64,000 nucleotides of DNA from Acidimicrobiales bacterium. GTDB taxonomy: Bacteria; Actinomycetota; Acidimicrobiia; Acidimicrobiales; SHLQ01. Below the pieces are notes generated by a model. That model did not search any database and was not told where the DNA came from. It saw nothing but the letters and a program-made list of their open reading frames with translations. The translations under genes were made by a program, and so were the position numbers. Location: NCBI GenBank assembly GCA_020628865.1, contig JAHDEJ010000004.1:35274-99273 (forward strand), read 5' to 3'. Positions 42,341 to 50,900 of this stretch are shown here, piece after piece (within the stretch, counting starts at the first letter, position 1; every line of letters begins with the position of its first letter).

Positions 42341-43502
42341 GAACGATCGCGCTTCGCTCTTCCTCGAATCGACGAGTGGCCTCGTCGACGGCGAGCAGCT
42401 GCTTCTCGGCCAGCGTCGGCCGGGCGGCTCGAGCCCGATCGGCCGCGTTGACCAGCGTGTCGACCTGCCCCTGGAATCGGGGCATGACGTGGCGGGCGAG
42501 CAGTTCGTAGCTCTTCTTGGTCGATTCGGGGTTGGCCCAGTTGTGCGCCAGCGTCAGGTAGGCGCCGAACCCACCATTGGACTGTTCGAGCAACGCCTCG
42601 ATCTGCGCGATCGCCATGTCGGGGGTGCCGACCACGCCGAGACCACCATTGACGAAGTCGATCATCTCATCGAGGTTGCCTCCGTCGACGGCCATCTGTG
42701 GGAAGGCGGCGACGTTTTGGAAGTAGCGGAACCACTGCTCCATGCCGTACTTGACGTCACGTCGGGCCTCCTCCTCCGATTCGGCGAGATGCATCAGGCC
42801 GACGAGTCGCCACTTGGCTCGGTCGGCGACCTGATCGTTCTGTGCTGCGACCTCTTCCTGCACGCTCCAGTGGTGGGCGAGGACGTCCATGCCGATCGCC
42901 ACGGTCGCGCCGAGCGACAGCACGCCGGCACCATAGCGACCGGCGAGTTTCGCTCCGGACGGTGAAGCGACCGCAGCGACCGCGACGTCGAACAGCGGAT
43001 CGGAGTACGGGCGCAGATGGAGTCGGGCGTCGTTCAACGTGAGCCGGTCGGACGAGTAGCTGATCGGTTCCTCGGACGTGAGGAGGTGCATCACGATTGC
43101 CATGTACTCCTCGAGCAGCGGCCGCATCTGCGGTGGCTCGAGGCCGAGCATCGACGCATCGGTCGGCAGCGCGCCGGGGCCGAGGCCCATCATGATGCGA
43201 CCGCGGGTGAGGTGATCGAGCAGCACCATGCGTTCCGCCACCCACAACGGGTTGTGGTACGGCAGCGAGATGACGCCCGTCCCGAGCCTGATGTTCTTCG
43301 TGCGCTGCGCCGCTGTGGCGATGAAGAGCTCGGGCGATGCGATGATCTCGCTTCCCGCCGAGTGGTGCTCACCGATCCAGGCTTCGTCGAAACCCAGCCG
43401 ATCCATGTGAGCCAGCAGTTCCAGGTCCGACTCGAGCGACAACGTCGGGTTGTGCTCGGGCGGATGGAACGGAGCCATGAACGTACCGAAACGCAATCGC
43501 AT
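42333..43502 (-). CDS. LLM-class flavin-dependent oxidoreductase (luciferase-like)
   Basis: 389 residues with the bacterial-luciferase TIM-barrel signature: FGTFMAPFHPPEHNPTLSLESDLELLAHMDRLGFDEAWIGEHHSAG, GTGVISLPYHNPLWVAERMVLLDHLTRGRIMMGLGPG. It probably uses reduced FMN (or F420, common in actinobacteria) and O2. ATG at 43502 matches the family start; an upstream extension to 43559 would be a leader of 19 residues. Substrate unknown; it stands apart from the amidase pair. Confidence 0.9.
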   Translation of the reverse strand: MRLRFGTFMAPFHPPEHNPTLSLESDLELLAHMDRLGFDEAWIGEHHSAGSEIIASPELFIATAAQRTKNIRLGTGVISLPYHNPLWVAERMVLLDHLTRGRIMMGLGPGALPTDASMLGLEPPQMRPLLEEYMAIVMHLLTSEEPISYSSDRLTLNDARLHLRPYSDPLFDVAVAAVASPSGAKLAGRYGAGVLSLGATVAIGMDVLAHHWSVQEEVAAQNDQVADRAKWRLVGLMHLAESEEEARRDVKYGMEQWFRYFQNVAAFPQMAVDGGNLDEMIDFVNGGLGVVGTPDMAIAQIEALLEQSNGGFGAYLTLAHNWANPESTKKSYELLARHVMPRFQGQVDTLVNAADRARAARPTLAEKQLLAVDEATRRFEEERSAIVLR

Positions 43503-43600
43503 GACAATCCCCCGTATGTGTTCTCCACCGAATTTCCGCATGTGACCGAGGTCACGCAAACGAAACTACACGTACCAATGTGCTGCCGTCGAGCGCGTTT

Positions 43601-44917
43601 TCAGAGCAGGGCGTCGGCCAGATCCAACAGCAGGTGCTCGGTGCCGCGGCTGGCGGACAGCTGCACGCCCACCGGCAGGCCACCGTTCGACCTGCCGGTG
43701 GGGACGGAGATCGACGGCCAGCCCGTCACGTTGAACAGGTAGTTGTAGGCGAAGATCTCGTCGTTCAGGCGCAGGTACTCGTCAAGGTCGGTGACCTCGC
43801 CAGTGAGCTTGCCGATCGGGATCGAAACCCGGGCAAGCGTCGGGGTGAGAAACGCATCGAAGGACTCGAGTTCACGTTCGAGGCGCATGGTGATCTCCCC
43901 CTGCGCCACATACGCACCGTCCACTTCCGCATGCGGCATGGCCCGGAGGTACTCGAGCGCCGTTCGGGTGAGTGGTTCGAGCGTGTCTGGCCCCTCCACC
44001 CGCCCCGCCGCCACCATGCGATCCACGTCGAGTGCAATCCACCGATGGAACAGCGGATAGAAGGTGTCCATCAGCTTCTGATAGTCCACCGGGACGGGAA
44101 CCGCTTCCACCGTGTGTCCGAGTGAACGCAGTCGGTCGGCGGCCTCCAGCGTGACGCGGAGGACGTCGGGATCCTCGTCGAGCCCGCCCCAGTGTTCCGT
44201 GTTCATGGCGATCCGCAGCGGACGGTCTGGCACCGGCGTGTACGGGCCGTCGCCGAGGAGGTCGAGGAACCGGCGGCTGTCGCGCACCGACCGGCTCAGC
44301 ACGAATTCGTTTGCGATGCCGCCCCAACCCCCGTCGTCCAGCAGCACCCGATGCATGCCCGGCTTCAAGCCCACGACGCCGCAGACGCTGGCGGGGATTC
44401 GGATCGAACCCGCGCAGTCGCTTCCGTGCGCCACGGGCACGATTCCGGCGGCGACCGCTGCTCCGGCGCCGCCCGAAGATCCGCCAGGAGACATCGTGGG
44501 ATCGTGCGGGTTGCGGGTGATCCCGTGGAGCGCACTTTCGGTTGCACCGTGCTGCACGAACTCGGGCGCAGCCGTTCGACCCACGATGTGCGCACCGGCT
44601 GCCTGGAGTCGTTCGATGAACCGAGCGGTGTGGGTGGCGCGGTTGCCCCGGGCGAGCACGCTGCCCATCTCCACGAGCCGGCCGGCCTCCGCCGAGCCGT
44701 AGTCCTTGCACAGAAACGGCACGCCGGCGAGGGGCCCGTCCAGGTTGCGCACCGGGGTCGGCTCGTCGAACCACTCGACCACCGCGTTGAGTTCGTCGTT
44801 CACATCGTCCGAGCGCTCACGGGCCAGGGCGAGGAGCTCGTCCGGGTTGGTGTCGCCCGAGCGGACGAGGTCGGCCAGGCCGGTCGCGTCGAGGGACTGG
44901 TACTCGTCGAGGTTCAT
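43601..44917 (-). CDS. Amidase-signature hydrolase (indoleacetamide-hydrolase-like)
   Basis: 438 residues. The Ser-cisSer-Lys triad is visible: Lys71 (FLCKDYG), the serine pair in GGSSGG (147/148) and the nucleophile Ser171 in CAGSIRIPAS. GVPFLCKDYG and the length fit the amidase signature family, which includes IaaH (indole-3-acetamide to indole-3-acetate). It starts at ATG 44917, overlapping the stop of the upstream monooxygenase gene (ATGA). An upstream frame to 45067 is within that gene. The pair supports an amide-making / amide-hydrolysing pathway. Confidence 0.88.
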   Translation of the reverse strand: MNLDEYQSLDATGLADLVRSGDTNPDELLALARERSDDVNDELNAVVEWFDEPTPVRNLDGPLAGVPFLCKDYGSAEAGRLVEMGSVLARGNRATHTARFIERLQAAGAHIVGRTAAPEFVQHGATESALHGITRNPHDPTMSPGGSSGGAGAAVAAGIVPVAHGSDCAGSIRIPASVCGVVGLKPGMHRVLLDDGGWGGIANEFVLSRSVRDSRRFLDLLGDGPYTPVPDRPLRIAMNTEHWGGLDEDPDVLRVTLEAADRLRSLGHTVEAVPVPVDYQKLMDTFYPLFHRWIALDVDRMVAAGRVEGPDTLEPLTRTALEYLRAMPHAEVDGAYVAQGEITMRLERELESFDAFLTPTLARVSIPIGKLTGEVTDLDEYLRLNDEIFAYNYLFNVTGWPSISVPTGRSNGGLPVGVQLSASRGTEHLLLDLADALL

Positions 44918-46575
44918 GGGTCTGGAAGCTCGACGGGACCGATGTCGCGATAGACGTCGCCGGGGCCGGGATTGGTTGTGGGCGAGGAACCTCCGAAGTG
45001 ACGCATGATTCCCCAGACTGCGTTGAGCGATGTGTGGACGGCGCCCTCGGCCCAGCCCGGCGTCCACGACACGTCGTCGCCGGCGAGGAAGACGCCGCGC
45101 TCGGTTGCGGGAAAGTCGTCCTGGAGGAAGTGGCTGTGCATCCGGCGGTTGTATCGATAGTGGCCGGGGAGGGCACCCTTGAAGGCTCCGAGGAAGTGCG
45201 GGTCGGATTCCCAGCTGACGGTGATCGGCTCACCGATGATGTGCTGGCGGAGGTCCGTGTCCGGGTAGATGGTGGCCAACGTGTCCAGCGCCAACTGCGC
45301 CCGCTCCTCTGCCGTCATGGCGACCACTTTCATCGCGTCGGCGGCCCACGCGTAACTGAGGAGGATGACGGCGGGTTGATCGTCGCCGTTGTCGATCAGG
45401 TAGGTGCCCCGCGTGTTGCGATCGGTGAGTGTCATGGAGATGGGCGGGCGGCCTGTCTCGGGGTCGATCTCCTTCCAGAACGGTCGGTCGACCATCACGA
45501 ACGTCTTCGACGACTGCATGTATCTGGTTCGGTCCAGGGCCATCCACACCTTCTGACTGAAGAGTGATTCTTCGACATCGATCCCCGTCGTGAGGAGCCA
45601 GCTCTGTGTCGTGACGAGGACGGCGTCGTAGGCGGCCTTGTGGCCCCATCGATCTTCCACTTCCACGCCGCCGTCGCCGACTCGACGCAGCGCAGCAACT
45701 CCCGGCCGTGGTGCTCCGGAGTGGAGCGAGGACAGGGACGTGCCGGCGGACCAGTGGACGAGGTCGTCGGGTTCGTGCTCCCACAGGCCGCGCGGGATCT
45801 GCTCGGCACCACCGACGATGAACCGCTGGTCGTCTTCGAAGCCGGCCATGACGACGCGCAGGATTTCGAGCATCGAGTTCGGGAAGTCGGAGTCCCAGCC
45901 GCCGGTTCCGAAACCGACCTGGCCGAAGATCTCCCGATGGCGGTACGAGAGTTTGGAGAACGAGGGTGACGTGGCGACGAAGTCGTAGAAGGTTCGATCG
46001 TCCCAGGCCTCCACGATCGGATTCCACAGCGCCTTAAGCGCGGCGACGTCGCGGCGTCGCATCGCCCCCTGGACCGCGGAGAGGTGCGCACCCTCCTCCA
46101 GCGCCGAGTCCCAAGCGGTTGCGACCTCACGGAAGACCGGAGGGAGATCGTCGATCGTGCGGGCGAAGTGTGGCTGCCCCTCCAGGTCGACGACGGTGGT
46201 GGGTGCGGCGGCGGTCAGCGGGTTGGGGAAGTCGCGGCTCTCCAACCCGAGCAGATCGATGTAGTGCCACAGCGCGGTGCCCGACAGCGGAAACCGCATG
46301 CCGCCGACTTCGGCGACGATGTGCGGCGCCGCACTGAACGGCTCGGACCGGAGGCGACCCCCGATGCGGCCGATCTCATAGATGACCGGTCGCAGCCCGA
46401 CCTTCATCAATTCGAGTCCGGCGACCACTCCCGCGATGCCGCCGCCGATGATCGCAACCTCGGAACCGTGCGCCGATGCGGGAATCGAGCCGATGCCGGC
46501 GTCGTGGGTCAGCCAGCCTTCGAAGTCGAAGGGGAAGTCGGGGCCGAATGCCGTGAGGGAAGCGGGAGTTGACAC
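44914..46575 (-). CDS. Tryptophan/amino-acid 2-monooxygenase-like flavoprotein
   Basis: 553 residues, close to the size of IaaM tryptophan 2-monooxygenase. The FAD-binding GGGIAG lies at about 44-49 (VAIIGGGIAGVVAGLELM), GGRLRSEPF follows, then AEVGGMRFPLSGTALWHYID, FGTGGWDSDFPNSMLEILRVVM and the C-terminal VFLAGDDVSWTPGWAEGAVHTSLNAVWGI. These enzymes oxidatively decarboxylate an L-amino acid to its amide. Lysine or phenylalanine 2-monooxygenase are alternatives. It starts at GTG 46575. Its first 208 bp (46361-46568) are duplicated exactly at 56679-56886. Confidence 0.88.
   Translation of the reverse strand: MSTPASLTAFGPDFPFDFEGWLTHDAGIGSIPASAHGSEVAIIGGGIAGVVAGLELMKVGLRPVIYEIGRIGGRLRSEPFSAAPHIVAEVGGMRFPLSGTALWHYIDLLGLESRDFPNPLTAAAPTTVVDLEGQPHFARTIDDLPPVFREVATAWDSALEEGAHLSAVQGAMRRRDVAALKALWNPIVEAWDDRTFYDFVATSPSFSKLSYRHREIFGQVGFGTGGWDSDFPNSMLEILRVVMAGFEDDQRFIVGGAEQIPRGLWEHEPDDLVHWSAGTSLSSLHSGAPRPGVAALRRVGDGGVEVEDRWGHKAAYDAVLVTTQSWLLTTGIDVEESLFSQKVWMALDRTRYMQSSKTFVMVDRPFWKEIDPETGRPPISMTLTDRNTRGTYLIDNGDDQPAVILLSYAWAADAMKVVAMTAEERAQLALDTLATIYPDTDLRQHIIGEPITVSWESDPHFLGAFKGALPGHYRYNRRMHSHFLQDDFPATERGVFLAGDDVSWTPGWAEGAVHTSLNAVWGIMRHFGGSSPTTNPGPGDVYRDIGPVELPDP
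46361..46568. repeat. Direct repeat, left copy (208 bp)
   Basis: Bases 46361-46568 equal 56679-56886 with no mismatch that I can see; weaker similarity continues for about 25 bp to 46593/56911 (about 17 of 25 identical). The repeat is the 5' coding end of the monooxygenase gene. The copies are 10,318 bp apart in the same orientation and bracket the surface-protein island. Confidence 0.95.
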
Positions 46576-46884
46576 CTGCGAGAACCTACTCGGCGGTCAC
46601 GAGTCTGACTACGACACACTGATTTGAGCGATCGTCGAACCAACTTGCCACTTTGACGTGACAGCTGTGCAAAGCGTCGAGCGACATTCTCGATCGAACG
46701 CTACGGCGATTCGCAGCCGAAGTAGCCGGTCCACTCGGCGTCGAGTCCGAGCCCGGTGCTCGCCGCGGCGGGCGACGCCTACGGCACGAGTATACGAAGA
46801 CGGCGGCGAAACCTCGAGGACGATAGCGCCTACAAGCCGGTCCGCCGGATGAGTCTCGACAGCGGTGTCAGCATTGATCAGTAC
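46576..46884. other. Gap with no gene recognised
   Basis: 309 bp between the monooxygenase start and the truncated DUF11 fragment. I see no convincing reading frame on either strand, nor a clear promoter. It must contain the leftward promoter of the monooxygenase-amidase pair. It lies immediately inside the left repeat. Confidence 0.5.
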
Positions 46885-47298
46885 CTACCCATCGTGCAGG
46901 CCGTCGTCGTACTCGGGGCGACGGCCGACGAACCAGAAGCCGGCGCACATCGCAATGAGGGGCAACGCCACCTCGACGAGATCCCACGACGTCCGGCCGG
47001 TGAACGCCAGCGGTCCACCGTCGGGCTCGGGAGCGCGCTCCACCACCGAGGCGATCGCCGTGTCGGTCAGCGCTTCCGCATCGCCGATGCCATGCGCTTC
47101 GACCTGCACGGAGTTGATCATCGATCCGGCGACCGAGGTCGTCGTGTCGAGTTCGAAAGCCGTCGAGTCACCAACGGCAAGCCGGTCGACCGCGCAGGAC
47201 ACGACGCCGTCGAGTTCCGTGCAGCTCAGTTCTTCCGCAGCGTCGGGTGAGACGAACGTCAGTCCCGGAGGCAGCTCATCCCGCAGTGTCACCGGCAC
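46885..47298 (-). pseudogene. 5'-truncated DUF11 wall-anchored surface protein fragment
   Basis: 137 readable residues. The first part is the end of a DUF11-type beta domain (VTLRDELPPGLTFVSPDA ... AGSMINSVQVEA). The C-terminus is a cell-wall sorting signal: LAFTG (class E sortase sites are LAxTG), a hydrophobic helix (VEVALPLIAMCAGFWFV) and GRRPEY. There is no signal peptide, and upstream in frame a stop occurs after about 13 codons, so the N-terminal bulk of the gene is gone. It abuts a dead response-regulator fragment, marking a recombination junction near 47299. Confidence 0.75.
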
Positions 47299-47300
47299 GA

Positions 47301-47465
47301 TGCCGGGTCGATGATCAGCAGGTCGGGACGGTGTCAGTCACACGCTCGATGAGCCTCTGGCGGTGTGACCGCAGTTGCGGCGACGCGAAACGCCGATTGG
47401 ACCAACGCCATGTTCAACGCGGCACCGACGATCGGTTGGCCATCGGCGATGACCACGGTCTTCAT
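47301..47465 (-). pseudogene. Response-regulator receiver-domain fragment with nonsense mutation
   Basis: Reading leftward from ATG 47465: KTVVIADGQPIVGAALNMALVQ, then RVAATAVTPPEAHRACD, a TGA at 47334-47336, then HRPDLLIIDPA. This is the first 55 residues of a NarL/LuxR-type receiver domain (the DD pocket reads AD; the phospho-Asp is in LLIIDPA). The stop is probably a CGA-to-TGA change, since the frame continues sensibly behind it. After DPA the receiver is cut, and the DUF11 fragment begins in another frame. Confidence 0.7.
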
Positions 47466-47562
47466 TCAACGCTCCCCCACGCCGCCCCGAGCAATGGGCG
47501 AATCTGACAGTCATCGTTGCACCGTTGGGACACCACATCCCATGAGTAAATTCACCCGCAGC

Positions 47563-47700
47563 TCAGTCAAAGGTCGTGATGGCGCCGAGCATCAGAATGG
47601 CCACGATCGCGCCGATCATCACAAGCTGCAGACGAGTTGCTTGCTGTCTCTCGGTCCTCGTTCGTGGTGGTTTCATCGAACGTTCCTGCGCCTCAGTCAT
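47563..47700 (-). CDS. Small single-pass membrane protein
   Basis: 45 residues from ATG 47700: a basic N-terminus (MKPPRTRTERQQATR) and one helix (LQLVMIGAIVAILMLGAI). The ATG overlaps the 3' end of the upstream coiled-coil gene by 8 bp, so it is the last gene of the surface-protein operon. No family recognised; an accessory of the giant protein or an orphan is possible. Confidence 0.55.
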   Translation of the reverse strand: MTEAQERSMKPPRTRTERQQATRLQLVMIGAIVAILMLGAITTFD

Positions 47701-47968
47701 GATCCAGCGCCCAACCAGAACGCTCGGGAAGCGATCGGCCATCGTTGAGTTGCATGAACTCGGCGAAGCGTTCGTCGAAGTTCGATTCGTCGGTGAGATC
47801 GAGCACATCGAGCTCGGCGTCCGGGCCGAGCGGCGTCACCCCGGAGGATGATCGCCGCTCGAGCTCCAGAGCCTCGAGCCGGTCGGCCAACACGGCGACC
47901 TGCTCGGCGAGCCGATCGACGCGAGCTTCGCGTTCGTCGCGCTGTTGCCTGCGCCAGCGAGAGATCAC
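47693..47968 (-). CDS. Small coiled-coil protein downstream of giant surface protein
   Basis: 91 residues from GTG 47968. The first half is an Arg/Glu-rich helix (WRRQQRDEREARVDRLAEQVAVLADRLEALELERR) with leucine heptads, a likely coiled coil. The second half is acidic (LGPDAELDVLDLTDESNFDERFAEFMQ). No signal peptide or membrane helix. GTGA overlap with the giant gene's stop shows translational coupling. Function unknown; a cytoplasmic partner of the wall protein or of its sorting is a guess. Confidence 0.65.
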   Translation of the reverse strand: MISRWRRQQRDEREARVDRLAEQVAVLADRLEALELERRSSSGVTPLGPDAELDVLDLTDESNFDERFAEFMQLNDGRSLPERSGWALDHD

Positions 47969-50900
47969 GATTCGACGATCTCGAGCTGCTGACGGCGACG
48001 TTCCCAGAGCACGAGCAGGAGGCCGATGCAGATCATGCCGACCGCGATGCCGGCCGGCGTGTTCGATTCACGACCGGTGAAGGCGATCGTGGGCGGCGCA
48101 CCCGAGGTCGGGCCGAGCACCGTGATGCCGGCGACATCGTGGTCGTCCTCGTCACCGCCGGTCGCGTCGGTGTTGGTGATGCCATCGGCGAGCACGTCAC
48201 TGTTTTCGGCGTCGGGTGTCGAGTCGATGTCATCGATGGTGGTGCCGTCGGGTTCGGTCAACGGTTCACCGTTGTCACCAATCGGGGTTGAGCCGGTGAT
48301 CTCGGCGTGGTTCTCGAGGTTGCCGGCGGCGGTGATTGTCATGGTGACATCGACGGTTGTGGACGCTGCGGCTGCGATGGTCACACCCGTCAAGGTGATC
48401 GACGCGGTGTCATCGCCGTTTTCGGTCCAGTCCGGATCGTTGAGCTCCATGCCCTCGGGCATGTAGTCGATGACCGTGATGTCGGTGGCGGCGACCGTGC
48501 CCTGGTTGAACACCGCGATGGTGAAGGTCACGTCGTCACCGATCCGCAGACCGGTCGTCGATTGACCTGTGGCGACGGTCTTCTCGAGCGCCAGGTCGTA
48601 GACTGGCTTGTGGAAGCCGAAGTCGACCGTCAGGTTCGACAACGCATCCGGGGTGTTCAGATCGTTGTCGAGGCCGGGCTCGTCGGTCGGCTCGCCGTCG
48701 TCGAGGCTGACCGGACCCGACAGCACGTATCCGGTGTTCGGGTCGGGCGTGCCGTCATCGTTGTTGTCGATGTCGTCGTTCGGGTCGGTGCTGGTCGGAC
48801 CGGACGAGACCCAGTCGTCGAGCGGGCCGTCCTCGTCCCAGTTCTCGGGAGCGATGCCGACGACGTACTCACCAGCAGCGAGGTCGGTGAAGAGGTAGTC
48901 GCCGTCAGGGCCGGTGGTGTCGGTCGCGATGGCATCGGCAGCGTCGATGACATCGTCGCCATTGCGGTCGTCGGGCCGGCCGTCGCCGTCCTCGTCGGTG
49001 AACAGGTGCACGACGACGCCCTCGATCGGGTCTTCGTCGGCGTCGAGCTGACCGTCGTTGTCGAGGTCGGCCCAGACCTGGTTGCCGAGGCTGTAGGTCG
49101 GAGGGGTGACGAGGGCGATGTCGTGATCGTCCTCGTCGCCGTCACTTCCGTCGATCACGTCGTCGACCAACGGATCACCATTGTTCGTGTCCGGGGTCGA
49201 GTCGATATCGACGATCGTCGAGCCGTCGGGGTTCAGAACCTCGGCGCCGGTCGCGTCCGATGCGGTCGCACTGGAGATCTCCGCGGTGTTCACCAAAGCT
49301 TCGAGATCGGCGTTCGGCGCGATCGTGAACGTCACGGCGAGCAGGACGGTCTCGCCTGGGGCGAGGATGCCGTTGATCGCAAGATCGCCGTCCTGCCCAT
49401 TGGCGTTCACGGCCCAGCTGTACGGCAGGACCGCGTCGCCGGTCGTGGCGGCCGACGGATTCCATGCGAGATCGAACCCAGCCCACATTGCGGGATCCAC
49501 ATAATCGGTGACCGTGATACCCGTTGCATGGGTCGATCCCTGGTTGATGACCTCGATCAGGAAGCTGACCTGGCCGCCCGGGACGATCGGGAAGACCGTG
49601 TCGGGATGCAGCGTCTTGCGCAACGCAAGATCCATGACCGGGATGATCACGGGGTCGTGGTCGTCTTCGTCGTTGCCCGCCTGTCCGTCACCTGTGATGG
49701 AGTCGTCAACGAGGTCGGCTCCGATGGTTTCACCGGGACCGGACTCGTTGGTTGTGTCGGGGGTCGAGTCGCCGTCGAGCAGCGGTCCGGTTGCCGGGTT
49801 GTCCGGGTTGTCCGGATCAGAGTCACCGTTGCCGGGGTCGCCGTCGTTGTCGAAACGTGCGATCTCCGCGACGTTCACCAACGGCTTCGAGGTGTCGGCG
49901 CCTTCGACCACCGTGACCGTGACCGGAATGGCGATCGTCTCACCGAACCCGATCTTGTCGCCCGGCGTATCCGAAGTGATCGCGGCAATCGGGTTCTGCG
50001 GATCCGTCGCATCCCACGAGAAACCAAAGCCGATGGCTGTGCTCGAGGCGTCAACTGCGCCGTCGGGGTTGAGGGCTGCATCAAACGCCTGCCACATGGC
50101 CGGGTCGAGATAATCGACGATGTCGATCTGCTCAACGGCGGGGCCCTGGTTCGTGACCGTGATGAGCATGGTCACATCACCACCAGGCACGAGCGGTGCA
50201 TCTGCGGACACGAACGTCTTCGCCAACGCAAGGTCATAGGGAAGACTGATCGCCTCGGAATCGTGATCGTCCTCGTCGAGTCCGTCCACGTCATGGAGAT
50301 TGCCGTCGCCATCTGCGTCGTTGTCCAACGTGTTGTGTGAATCAGCCGGATCGACAACACCATCAGTCGTGATCGGGTCATCAGTCGGATCCGAGTTCGG
50401 AACCGAATCAATATCGGCAACCGGATACGTACCGAACGGCAACGGACCAAGCGGACCATCAGGATCCCACTCGCCTTCCATCGCAGAAATCTCCGCAACA
50501 TTCACCGCGGGCACTGCCACGGTGGCCAGGTCGATCGTGTACACGACCGTGAAGGTCACCTGATCACCAGAGGCAAGCGCCGAGATCGTGAAGTCGTTCG
50601 CTCCGCTGGTGGAGATCGTTCCACTCGTGTCCGTCATGCGGGCATACGTGAACCCGGCTGGCGGCGTGTCGGTGACCGCCACATCCACTGCGTCCTCGGG
50701 GCCCTGGTTGTTGACGGTGATGTCGAACGAGACCTCGAGGGGCACAGCAGCCGGATCGATCACATAGTCCTGGCCAACAGAGCGGGTCTTGATCAACTCA
50801 AGATCCCACCACTTCGTGAACGCCTGATCATGATCATCCTCATCACCACCCGAACCGTCGACAACATCGTCAACCATCGGGTCGCCCTGGGTCTGGTCCG

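Noticed and set aside
46658..46852. 64-codon plus-strand frame in the gap after the monooxygenase
   Set aside because: Ser/Arg-rich, no ribosome-binding site, no resemblance to any family.
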